Below the pieces are notes generated by a model, which worked only from the letters and a program-made list of their open reading frames with translations, was not told the DNA's origin and searched no databases. The translations under genes and the position numbers were made by a program. Shown here piece by piece: positions 18,481-29,761 of a DNA stretch of 64,000 nt; position 1 is the first letter of the stretch, and each line of letters starts with the position of its first letter. Source of the stretch: Dillenia suffruticosa (lineage: Eukaryota > Streptophyta > Magnoliopsida > Dilleniales > Dilleniaceae); the NCBI GenBank assembly GCA_033439265.1, contig JAVTVX010000010.1:23177056-23241055 (forward strand). Reading direction: 5' to 3'.

Positions 18481-21251
18481 ATGACTCGGCTAAGTACGGA
18501 GCAGATATTGCAGGACCACTAGAATGGCAACGCCGAATCCAGCACAAAACTCGTGCTCGATCACAAAGCTCTCTCCGATGTAATGCCTCTCTTTCGAATT
18601 TCAATTGTTTTCTTATCTCCTCTTGTCACTCAATTTCCTCTTTTTAATCAATTTAGCGTTTTCGCAGGTTTCATGGTTGGCTGACTTTAAGAACTTGGAA
18701 AGACTCGACCTCAGCTTCAACAACCTCTCTTCTCTTGAGGTTCCTTTCCTGAATTTTGGGCAAATTTCTGTTCATTTCATATGGGTTTCAAATGAAATGA
18801 TGATGGAATTCATAAAATCAGGGTTTAAGGCATTGTGTGAATTTGAAGTGGTTGCCTGTCTTACAAAACAAACGTGTAAACTTGAAAGGAATTGAAGGAC
18901 TTTTGAAGCTTACTGTAAATACTAGACTCTTTCATGAAACGCCGTTCGTTCCCTATTACTTCTTGTTTTTTATTTGACCAGGTTCCATTATTTTTCAAGC
19001 TCAAGTTTTTCTTTCCCATGTGCATTTTTTGTGATTAGAATAGCCTAAACCTTAATTTTTGTGATAATGTAGGTTCTAAATGCAGCGAAAATAAGCTTAG
19101 TTCGATGGACGACGTTGGGTTTCTTATAAAGATTTCTTTGTACGAATGGCACCTGCAATCAGATGCAATGGTTAAGTGAGAACCAAGTGAAACTACTGGT
19201 CAGAATTAAACAGAATTAGGTGAATCCGCTTTCTTCTGGCTCTCATGATCTTACTGTTCACCAACTTGTTGGGCATCCAAATAAAGCTATATCCTGGTGG
19301 TACAAGGTTTGAGGTGAAGATGATGTGGAATGTTTATGAATGAGCAGACAACCTTTATTGCCATCCTGGCAATGGACTTTCATATTCGTCTACATTTTCA
19401 AACTCAGGTTTGCAGAAGTGAAGACTTATGCATATCATTCATGCTGTTTTTGAATTGGACGACATATTTTCTTTGTAAAAGCATAAACAAAGTTCTCATC
19501 CAGATAAATTGTTTCTCATCTACTTCCTTGATCTTCACTGTGTCAATCCAGTAAAAAAGTACTATGTCGAGTTAATCATATTTTTGTTTCCTTTATGTGG
19601 TGTAGCTTTCTTCCTGAAAGTTGTCCTGATTGCTACTAATTTTGAATGATTTTGGATTTGGCCTTAGAAATGAATTCTGTCACGTGTGAAATAACATGTG
19701 AACTTGAAATAGTTATGCAGCACAAACCATTGTGCAAATTGCTACATGACTTTATTAAACCGATGATAAGTTAATTACATATTCATGGAAAATATTTTCA
19801 TCCTGCGGCTGCAGTTCTCTTCAGAAATCCAATCCCTAAAATTGGTGATTGTTGGGTCAAAGTGAATAAATATATATTGTTATAACAAGATTTGAACCAC
19901 GAATCATGGGATTAGGGGAAGGAGATGTGACCTCTAGGCTCTTCTCTTGAGGACTCAAAGTGAAAATATTAACAAAGGCAAGTATTATCTTAGAAACTAA
20001 ATATATCCAATTGCCAATCTAAAGTTTCTATGACATTCTAATCTGTTTCTGATTTCCAGCTCTCACTCTCCAACTTTCAACTTGAGTCAATTAGTTTCTC
20101 ACTTGTTTCATGTGCTGCGTTGAAAGAGGTCCGACTTGCTCACGATGACATCAAGGTACCATCTGTTCTACGAGGAAAATTGGCAACTACTAACTTTTCA
20201 CATGGACTTGCTTAGATTCTTCTTTTATTTTTGTCGTATTTTTCTTCTGACTCCTCTCCCTTGGACTTGCTTAGATTCTCCCAGCTGAGTTGGCTCGTAA
20301 CAAGAAAACTCAAAATCTGGACTTATGAAACAACTTGATTAGCAGCTGGTCCAGTTTAAAGGTTCTCCTACTATGCTTTTTAGTCACTTATATAATTTAT
20401 TGTAGACTTTTGTGCTCACAGTTTATTCTTTCATGACGTTTTAAAATGGCAGGTGTTTTCCTTGTTAAGTAACCTGAAAAACCTCAATCTGCAAGGAAAC
20501 CCCATTGCCTAAAAGGACAAGTTGGTGAAAAAGGTAATTTTTGTCCCTTTTAAATCAGGAAAAAGATATCCTGTTGATCTTATTTATCTCATTTTCTATA
20601 CATCATTGTATTTGCATTGCAGATCAAAAAGTTATAACCAAATTTGCAAATATTTAATTCGAGACCAATAGATAAATACACCGAGGAGGAAAGGGATAGG
20701 GTTGATTCTTCACAAATTGTTGACAAAGAGCTAAAAGGTTTAGACGAAGAGAGTAGAGAAGGTACTCAGAAGAACAAGAAACCCAAACAAAATGCAAGAG
20801 GCCAAGGCAGAGATGGTATTTTCTTTGATGCTAAGGATCATGAGCCGAAGAATGACCCAAAGCAGAATAAGCGAAAAAGAGAAGATGAACAAGCAGTCGA
20901 TGAGAAGGATATGGTTATCGTCACAAGAGAATCAAAGAGAAAAACAAAGTGAAGCAAAGCGAAATTGAGGTGATTGATGATGGTGAAACTCCATTTGCGG
21001 ATCTTGTTGCTACTGACCTTGCTCTGGATCCCATACATTACGGTGATGATGAGAAAGATCATAAAGGTCTTGTGAATTCAATTGGGGGCATTTTCATTCA
21101 TCCCGAGAAGAACAAGAAATCTAAAAAGAGGGCCAAATGTCCTAAGCTTGAGTCATTGCCCGCGCCAACTGAAATTGGTTTGGGTGGGCCATCCACATGG
21201 GGCGATGGTAGATGCTCTGGAAACCGTAGGTGCTCACAATGTCTATCCTAG
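18481..21251 (+). pseudogene. Decayed leucine-rich-repeat gene (At5g22320/SDS22-like), introns retained
   Basis: Exon remnants follow the order of a plant LRR protein I know from the start MTRLSTEQILQDH, but the frame is broken many times. The first exon (18481-18579) has TAG at 18520. The second (from about 18669) is clean: VSWLADFKNLERLDLSFNN. The expected next LRR exon is absent. Near 19075-19120 a one-base loss breaks the frame within VLNA..NKLSSMDDV. A block at about 20060-20155 reads QLESISFSLVSCAALKEVRL. Near 20279-20330 there is TGA after QNLDL, near 20510 TAA after LQGNPIA, and near 20635 TAA inside IKKL. The Lys/Glu-rich tail (about 20641-21251) is split by a stop at 20950. Retained introns argue for an old whole-gene copy, not a retrocopy. 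The family label is from memory. A functional product is very unlikely. Confidence 0.82.
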
Positions 21252-22540
21252 TTGCTTGCTTTTTGGGCACTCGGTTTTCTTAGATACTCTATTGTGGTTC
21301 TTCCTCACGCAAGGCGACTTTGCTAAAATGGGTGCCTCTGTCATGTGTCTATCAATTGTTGTAAGACAATTAGGTTGCTTAGTTTGAACAGGTATACCTG
21401 TAAATTTTGCTTCGCAGGTTGAGATATTGCAGTTTTAATTTCTAGCAAGGTCTATGCAAGGATTGTTCCTGAACTTTCTAGCAGGGTCTACATAGTGTCA
21501 ACTGTGTCCAAACTTTCCAATATTAGAGTCCACACAGTTCCTGTTTGAGCCAAGAAAGAGGCAGCATGTTTTCATGGTAAAAGGCATGGTGCGTTGCCGC
21601 ATCTTGCTTTCGAAGTTGCGGCGCCCCAACTACTACCTTAATGTGAGTATGTTCAAGCCTCAATCAAAGGTTATACGCAAATTGGAGCCATCTCAATCAT
21701 CAACAGACGTGTTTTTATCCTTAGGGTCATAGCTTCACGCCAACTGGACCATCTTATACTTCAATTGGTCAAAGTAATACCAAAAATTAGACAAAATAAG
21801 GACTAAACAGTTGCTGCCATTTTGTACGTACACACGTAACATGCATGTACCTAATGAGAGTGTAGTTTCTGGCTTCTTTCCAGTAGGATGCTCTTGACAA
21901 CTCTTCGGATCTTCTAAACAACCAATCACATTCACATGTACATCAGGGCAAGTGGGAAATCCGGATGCTGCTTGAGGTGACCAACATCCCAAATTATCCG
22001 CTGAAAGGAGAAATTATTCAGTGATCCTGATCCGCCGCTGTGTGTCCGAGGTCAACAGGTTTTTTCCAAGGCATTCTTGTTCAATCATCAAAACATATTT
22101 AAGTACCTTGCAACATGACATGCTTACAAAAGATGAAAGGTTGTGTTGTTTTTTCATTTTTTTTCCCTTTGGACAAGGAAATAGAATGCCGCCTTCATAG
22201 CCCTAAAATTTGTAGTTAACTCGAAACAACATTAAGAGCAATATTAATATTAATTTTTTACTAAAACATATATTAATGAGTTAGTCAAGTACCTAACATA
22301 GCACTACAAATAAATTTATGTAAGCACGTTTAAAATCAGGAAGGACTAACAGGACACTCATTGCCCCTTCTCCTTTTCTCAGCCGTATTCTACTTTCTAA
22401 CCTCAATTGAATATTTTGGTGCGATTCCCTTATTTTATTTTAATAATAAAATCAAACAGGAGCAGATGGATAAAATCTTCTTCAAATATGGCAGGCGGTT
22501 GATTTTTTCAACTATTATTGACTATGACCGCAACCTCAAT

Positions 22541-22544
<4 letters not shown>

Positions 22545-22592
<48 letters not shown>
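22545..22592. repeat. (TC)n microsatellite, 48 bp
   Basis: This is an uninterrupted TC run in intergenic DNA. It is one of the longest pure dinucleotide runs in the window and probably length-variable. Confidence 0.95.
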
Positions 22593-22595
<3 letters not shown>

Positions 22596-24821
22596 TCAAA
22601 ACAAAGTTCTGTTAAGAGTAGTGACCAAGCACTAGCACATGAGGTGCTTTAAATATAACATGATTATCCATAGACAAAACACATAATTGAAGTTCTCGCT
22701 TCTTGGTCTATGTGGTGCGCAGAAAAATCATGACATAAATCAGGTACAGAGTGGTGCCTTCCTTCATCATCTTGCTTAACCCATCTTTTAATAGTACAAA
22801 AACAACAACTGGCACCATATATAGACATTTTCCCTTGTAAAATTAGTGAGATTTTATCCTAAATCTTAACTATTAAACCAAAAAAAGTTTTAATTCTTCT
22901 AATGTATGCATATATTGTATCCATATAAGTGAAAACAAATGATTGAGAATTTAATATTTCTACTATCTCTTGTCATACGTACACAACATGAATACGTGGC
23001 TTTACATCTAAATAATCAAATAAAGTAGGTTTTGATTGATCCGTAATTAAATTAACGAATTTAAAAATTATAAAAAGAATATTATAAATTATATCTTAAA
23101 AATTTTTCAAATTCTATTACATGTAATATACATAGAAAGAATTTTAAAAAATTGTTGAAAATATAATTTTTTTTTTCATATATAAAGATATTTATAAAGT
23201 AATTTTGCAATTCAAAGGGAGATTTAACAAAAGAACCGACCGAATCTTATCCCCCAATTTGTCGGATTCTCCACACAGCCTACATCCTGAACAAAATAAA
23301 CGGGTGCACATTGTCGGCGTGTCATCGTACGGATCGCAGGTAGAAAGCAGGCATGTGAACAATGTGACGGCAAGAAGTCTATCTCTTCTCCTCTGCCTCT
23401 GCCTCCGATTGCACCACATAAATATCCAATCTGATTCTAAATACTCCTTGTTTTATTACTTGTTCCTTCTTTGTGTTATTGATTTAAGCTAAAATAAATT
23501 AAAACCTAATTTTGTAAAATTGGGGCATTCGGGACTTGGTTGCATACACTTTGAATTTAGTCATAAACTTTGAAGTATTAAAAATATAGTCTCTCCGGCG
23601 GCTCCATTCCGACTTGAATTTAGTTTTAATGATTCCAAATGATTACCCAAAAGGTCAAATCATTAGTATTTAATACTTGCATCGGGTTAAATACGCAGCG
23701 ATGACCATTTAGGCAAGAAAAATGACAAATCTATCTTTTTCCCGAGAATAAAATTTGAGAATTATTGGGTATGGTCGAATCCAAAGTTGTTTTCATATGG
23801 GTCACAAGGATGGGAAGTATTATGTGTATGATACGTCTGTAGTTGTGAAGTCATAACTGGAATAGGATTAGGTATTTGGGGACTACCCCAAAGCGCTTGT
23901 TGGAACCTTATATTTGTCCTTAGGTTTTTGTATTTTTTAGGTGAATTCTGTCGTCTTGTGCAACTGAATTTGTCCCTTCATTTGCTCCTATCCACGCCCA
24001 AGGGGAATGAAAGGCCGTACTTTCCCCTTCAACTTTTTAAAGGGAAAATATGTTACTCATAACCATTTTGAAATTTGTAATATTAAATATTATTATTCCC
24101 TTAAATTTATTTTTTATTCATAAAATTATAACAAAAAAGTCATATTATATTTCATCTCTCTTGATATAAAATTTTAATTCAGTTCTACCGCTTATTTTTT
24201 ACTGAAAAAGTGTTAATCATGTTTAAGGTTTTTCTGAGAAAAAAGAATTTGATACAATGAAGGGAAAAAATAAATTAATATGTTAAAATGATTTTTTCCT
24301 ACTTCCTGGTTTGTGCACTTTTGGCAACTTATTTTTTCAAATAAGGCATATTTCAAAAATTTGATAGGTGTATATGTTTTAGTATTTATTTTGATATAAA
24401 AAAATCTAATTAATTCAATTTAAATAGTTACGTAATCCAATTAAAAGTTTAATGCCCTGCCAAGTGGTTAGTTGTTCGGTGTATATTAGCAAACTCTTTA
24501 GTTACATGCAGTGACTAACAACTCACCCATTGTGTGATTTTTGGACCACCCATAAGCACATCCATCAATCTTATTCAAATTTGTCTATTAGAAAAAGAAA
24601 TTGCAGTTTAAGAAAATATAAATTTACATGTTAAGATTAATTTTTTTCCTATGCAATATTCTTAAACTATCATTAGTTTTTTAGTCATAAATATTAAAAA
24701 AAAAAAAAAAAAGAGTCGTGAAATAGAATACTGGCATTTATGGGAAATCGCGTCTAACTAAATTTCACTTAGCTAAGTGAGTCCGTGTGCCGAGTGGAGA
24801 GCGCGTTGGGCTCGTACTTTA

Positions 24822-24848
24822 GGTTTGGTTTGGTTTGGTTTGGTTTGG
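24822..24848. repeat. (GGTTT)n pentanucleotide repeat
   Basis: Five tandem GGTTT units lie about 320 bases before the F-box start codon. The surrounding DNA (24770-24960) is more GC-rich than its neighbours, consistent with promoter-proximal sequence. Confidence 0.9.
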
Positions 24849-25168
24849 TCTCACAATTTAGGCGGGGTGCGTGACACTGAATGTTTACCGTTTCGGGCCG
24901 GTGAGTGGCAGGTGCGGCTTTAGAAAATTCCGGTTGACTAGACCCGTTGGAAGTTTGACAATATAAACGTACGCCGAGTCGAGTCAATGTATCCATCCCC
25001 AATAGGATTCAAATTTGAGCTAATGACCAAGTACGAATTTTCCTCTGAAGCTGGTTGACTGCACTGCCACGACCTCTCCCCACGACATATAGAAGCTAAA
25101 AGCCCACACCCCTTCGTAGCATTCTCAACCAAACAGCAATCCTCAATCCACAAACACAATCAAAACAC

Positions 25169-26227
25169 ATGGCTTCTTCAATCGATTCATTTCCTACCGT
25201 CGACCGAGGCAGCGGTGGTAGTGGCACAAACATCCTGGGCCTCCATCACGACGTCCTCCAAACCCACGTCCTCACCCGACTCGACGGCCCGACTCTCTTT
25301 TCCGCGAGTTGTGCTTCCTCCGCTCTCCACTCACTCTCTTCCGATCCAAAACTCTGGATCAACATCTGCGAGTCTGCTTGGCCTTCCACCACTGATCCAC
25401 GTATGCGCCAAGTCATCGGGTCATTCCCCTCGGGTCACCGTTCTCTCTTCTCCGACTCATTCCCACTCCTCGCGCCAAATCACGACGCAGCATCTCCAAT
25501 ACCGCATCATGACCGTCCATCAAACGCCACAACGGAACTAATCTCAGCCGTCGATATTCACTACAAGAACCGACTGATTTTCTCCAAAGTCCTAAACGTT
25601 GAAACCGAGTCAGGCTGGTTTCTCGGGTCGCCTTTCATTCTCGATCTTCTGAGCCCGAAGGACTCGATCCCGACCCAAATAAAACACAACGACCACGTCG
25701 AAGAGGACGACGAGTTTCTCAAGGACCTGGAAGAGAACATGACTCTCAGCTGGATCGCAGTCGACCCGAACCTGAACCGATCCGGAAATCTCTCCAGCCG
25801 GACGCCCATTTCAGTCGACCGTCACTGGTTGACCGGCGACGTGCAGTTAAAGTACGTGACAATATTGACAGGAGACCGGCAAAGCCCGTCGGAGTTCGTG
25901 CAGTGCGAGATAGTGGTCACGTGCGGAGGGTGTGAAGGAGGGGAGATGCACGTGAGGGAAGTGAGTTTGCAAGTCGAGGACTTGGAAGGGAGGTGCTTGG
26001 GTGGGAGACATAGTTTGGTAATTCTGCAAAAGGCTATGGAGAGCGGGAAGAGAGAGAAAGTGAGAGAGGGCGAGGAAGGGAAAGCGAGGTACAAGAATTT
26101 CATGCAAATGAGGAAAGAGAGAAGAGTGAGAAAGCACAGGAAAGAGAAGGTTATCGATATGGGTTGCGTTGCAGCTACGCTGGCTATGTTCTTAGCTTAC
26201 TGGTCCTACGTTTTGTTCCTCCGATAG
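25169..26227 (+). CDS. F-box protein with C-terminal hydrophobic anchor (At2g36090-like)
   Basis: This is a single-exon gene of 352 residues. The F-box lies at about residues 23-68 (LGLHHDVLQTHVLTRLDG, then LWINICESAWPST). Such domains bind SKP1 to place target proteins in an SCF ubiquitin ligase. The arrangement, including a SFPSGHRSLFSDSFPLL stretch after the F-box, matches my memory of the intronless Arabidopsis At2g36090 family. The middle (residues about 175-300) shows no known repeat domain. A very basic stretch at about 285-327 (many Lys/Arg/Glu) precedes a hydrophobic C-terminus at about 333-351 (CVAATLAMFLAYWSYVLFL), so a tail-anchored membrane location is possible. The start is the first ATG of the open frame. 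GC content is higher than the surroundings, which is normal for such genes. The substrate is unknown. Confidence 0.9.
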   Translation: MASSIDSFPTVDRGSGGSGTNILGLHHDVLQTHVLTRLDGPTLFSASCASSALHSLSSDPKLWINICESAWPSTTDPRMRQVIGSFPSGHRSLFSDSFPLLAPNHDAASPIPHHDRPSNATTELISAVDIHYKNRLIFSKVLNVETESGWFLGSPFILDLLSPKDSIPTQIKHNDHVEEDDEFLKDLEENMTLSWIAVDPNLNRSGNLSSRTPISVDRHWLTGDVQLKYVTILTGDRQSPSEFVQCEIVVTCGGCEGGEMHVREVSLQVEDLEGRCLGGRHSLVILQKAMESGKREKVREGEEGKARYKNFMQMRKERRVRKHRKEKVIDMGCVAATLAMFLAYWSYVLFLR

Positions 26228-27899
26228 GGAAAAAAAATGGAAAACAGAAATAGAAACACAGTTGTTGGTGGAATGTAAGTAATTACCAGTAATTTAGTTA
26301 TTACCCTGGGACAGGATAGAAGACGGGGAGAGAGAGAATCACAGCGGAAGGTAGAAGTTTCGAAATATTTCTTAATTCATTTCATTTGATATTTGTAATA
26401 AAAGAAGGAGACAAACAAAGGTGCGAAGATCCATCTGATCCCCAGACTGTCCTCAAAATAATTGTATACGTTCTGTTCAACAATTTTTCCCTGTATTTGT
26501 ATTTTAAAAAGGATAATGTTCTATATATTTTAGATTCAACTTTTGAATACTGCTTTGTACTTTTTTGCCATAATTTATTTTTCTTTTCATTTTTTACTTA
26601 TTTTTCTGCATAATTCGAGCCGTCCCACTTAAATAGAAAGAGGAGAGACCATAAATAAACACACCCAAGATGCAAAAGGCAAGCATCGCATCATATGAAA
26701 GAGGCTGTAGGGTAGGAGCCTGGGCTTCGGATAAATTTTTTTCCCATAAATTTGCAATATTATATCTTATTTCACCACTTGAGAAGGCAACAACTTATCG
26801 ACGGGGCATACCTTTCTTTGCTCCACTTTACTAGCTAACAGTAATTTTGTTTTTTGTTTTTTATTTTTTATTTTAAAAAAACCATCATTTTTAGCTTCGG
26901 CGAAGAAGAATATTTCTTCATTCTAGATATTCGGCCCTTTATGGCTCCATAGGCGTGCAAGGAACAAGCCCCCTTTCAACCCAAGGCTTTTCTCGTGGCA
27001 CCGGACAAAGCTTTTTTCCTTTTTTGGAATTCTGATATGCTCACTTTCGATCGAGAGAGAGAGAGAGATTTTGAAAGCAGGAAGTGCAAAGCTGAACAAT
27101 AGGACAACACTGAAGCGATCCGAATACAGAGTCCGTCAAGACTTGGACTAGAGTCATCCTTGCAACCGTGCCCCGAATTTTCAACGTTCAAACCCCACCC
27201 CCCTCTCTGCTGAGCTTCAACTCTGATCATCATCATCGTGGAAACAACCTTTAAAAAATGTTTGTTTCCTTTGAAAATTTCGTTCCTTCTTTTGAAGACT
27301 TTTTCCATGCTTTTAATTTTATATTTCTAAGGATATATGTACTTCAATAAAACTTATTGAATTTTTCTTTCCCCCCTGTGTGTTTAAATTACCAAAATTT
27401 TTCATATTTAACAATTTTCTTGTAATAATTATAATTTTACCCCTTTTTTTCTTTTTCAACAGAGAAAAAAGGGAGGAGAGTAAAGAATCCCACGTATATA
27501 TGTTATATTATTTATCATTCTTTTGGTTTTTCCTTCTTCTCACTCTACCCTCAATTATTGGGATAAATATTATCTCATCTTAAATTAAAAAAATATTTAC
27601 AAAATACACTTAAAATGAGATGAAAATTTATGAGAGTGATATTTTACTTCTTTCTCTTTTTTCTTTTTTTTTTTTTACTATAAAAATTATAAAAATATAT
27701 GTACTTTACATTAGATATCGGAGAACACACTTAGTAAAAATTTTTTACCATCCGGTTATCCTACAAGGACAATTATTTTCCTTTCTATCGCACTTCCTAA
27801 AAGATATATTAATATATATATTTAAGTCTACAAATGGACAGTCTAGTGATACAAACCATTTTTTTCAATTTGATGATTTTAGATTCAAATTCTTGTATA

Positions 27900-27934
<35 letters not shown>

Positions 27935-29263
27935 AGAGAGAGAGAGAGAGGGAGAGTGGACCTCATGATCTTCACATATGTATTTTTTTTTTCTTTTTTT
28001 GATATTTAATGAGATTTGACTTCGAGTTCATTACGAGAGAAGAGAAAGAAAATATAATATCAGTTGAGCTTATTATCGGCCACATGTTCATTTTCTTGGA
28101 AATCCAAAAACAACGTTTTCTCCTCGTATATTCTCGATAGCACAGTACGGTACAAGCATAGGATGCCAAAGTCGGAGCCGTGGCCCTACGGTTGAATGGT
28201 CAGTCACAGCCTCCGTGGTCACTCAAACCACCACTATACCGAGTTCTTGCATTTCACTCTTCATGAAGTTTTGATTACTTTCTAGAGTCCATGCTGATTC
28301 ATATAATCCCCTACCTGTTCCTTTCCATTCTTTAATTATGCTAGGGACTTCAGTAAGTATGGATTAATGGTTACAACATGATATAATCTATAATGTAATC
28401 TATGCCATGTCGGTTGAGAAATGTTGCATCATAACCCTATTTTAGTTGTCCTTTTCCCTTAATTATAGCTTCTTTTCTGTTAATTTTTTTTCGTTTAATG
28501 CTGCAAAACATCACATATGTAATAGTTAAAGAGGCGAAGAGGTTATGCCAAATATGCACCCGGAACCAACGATTTTTGAGTCTAATAATAAAATACTAAA
28601 TTTTCTTAATTAAAATCTTCACTTTTGAATCTTAAAAATAGAAAAATAGATATTGTGAGAGTCAATTTCTAAATTAGATTTCATAACTGTTCAAACTAAA
28701 TTAGTCATGTTTCTATATACTCATGGTCAAGAACAAAAAGAAAAACACGCCCTTGGTGGGGAGCATATCTTTCAAAGTATGGCTTAGCTTAAAATTCACC
28801 TAGGCGAGGAGATGGTTGTTGACAACTCAATCCATTGTCCCTTTGTGCAAGTGATGCTAAATATCAATTCCCTTTGTGCAAATCTCAGTCACTCGTTTAT
28901 GAAAATTCCCGTTTTAGGCCATTCCTTTTGTGCAACCCAAATCACTTGTCCCGTTAAAGAATGGAATATTGTGACACTTTCCAACACTAATTTTTATGTA
29001 GGACTAAATGACTAGGTTGGGCTGCCAAATGAAGCCCAAGTCGGGCTGGACGCACAATCAAGTTTCAAGCCCTAAAAGGATTAGCATGAGATATTGTTGA
29101 ACTACCTTTTAACTCAGCATGTCCCCAAGGGAAAACAATCTGGTGATTAAAACACCTATTTTAACTCCGTAATTAGGATTCAAATATCATAAAAAGCTTT
29201 TGAAACTTTTTAAGTGGGCATACACGAGATATGAGCTTCTCTTGTTCGTTTGGAAGGAGATAC

Positions 29264-29303
<40 letters not shown>

Positions 29304-29434
29304 CGGGTGAAGCATGTGAAATTCACATGCAGAGTAAGAGGATAGTAGCTGGCTCCACAAAATTTGGCATCAACATACAAGCATTGCCCCAGTTTAATCC
29401 AAGAAGTCTGAAGTAGCAAAAAATCATCAACTGC
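26228..29434. other. Gene-free region between F-box gene and psaO
   Basis: The F-box 3' untranslated region is followed by AT-rich DNA with GA runs at about 27053-27068, 27937-27953 and 29270-29299, and a (TA)n run at about 27901-27932. I found no ORF with convincing coding character; the 110-codon minus ORF at 26976-27308 is listed under rejected items. Confidence 0.45.
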
Positions 29435-29556
29435 AGCCGATAAGCTTTGGCCCAAATGACACCTTTGGCCCAAATGACACCTTTGGCCCAAATGACACCT
29501 TCCCCCCTCCCCCATGTAACAGGCTCGGGCTTGAGCCCAATATGCATAAAAAAAAA
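29435..29556 (+). mobile_element. Short SINE-like retroelement with A-tail and target duplication
   Basis: A 122-bp segment ends in a poly(A) tail. It is flanked by 17-bp direct repeats, 29418-29434 and 29557-29573, that differ at one base (AAAAAATCATC[A/G]ACTGC). That is the signature of an L1-type target-primed insertion. The body contains GGCCCAAATGACACC units, and GGCTCGGGCTTGAGCCC near the 3' end. The first is reminiscent of the tRNA-related head of plant SINEs; the family is not identified. It sits about 200 bases upstream of the psaO start codon, so it could touch the promoter. Confidence 0.6.
29446..29499. repeat. 18-bp x 3 perfect minisatellite
   Basis: Three exact tandem copies of TTTGGCCCAAATGACACC lie inside the SINE-like insertion. 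Perfect identity suggests recent expansion. Confidence 0.95.
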
Positions 29557-29761
29557 AAAAAATCATCGACTGCTAATCCACTCATCCAATCTACGCATCA
29601 GCACAATCCTCGACCTGACAAATCAGCAAAAATCACCTAAAAAATCTCCTTAGCAATAGCACCAACCTCAGCCACCAGTACCGATCTTTGCTCTATCAAA
29701 TATTATTCTTACAATCACAACAAGAAGCGGCTCTCCGAAACACCAGAAGGGAGAGAAAAGA

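Larger units (their letters stand above)
21252..25168. other. Gene-free region before the F-box gene
   Basis: I see no credible gene over about 3.9 kb. It contains a 48-bp (TC)n run (22545-22592), AT-rich stretches at 22830-23190 and 24040-24700 with a poly(A) run near 24690-24711, and a (GGTTT)n run at 24822-24848. The last 200 bases are the likely F-box promoter; a TATAAAC lies near 24962. Confidence 0.5.

Noticed and set aside
26976..27308. 110-codon minus-strand ORF
   Set aside because: Composition is mixed, it includes a translated GA repeat, and no domain, neighbouring exon or TATA box supports it.
29446..29499. CRISPR-like regular repeat
   Set aside because: Three perfect head-to-tail 18-bp units without spacers in a plant nuclear genome are a minisatellite, not a CRISPR array.
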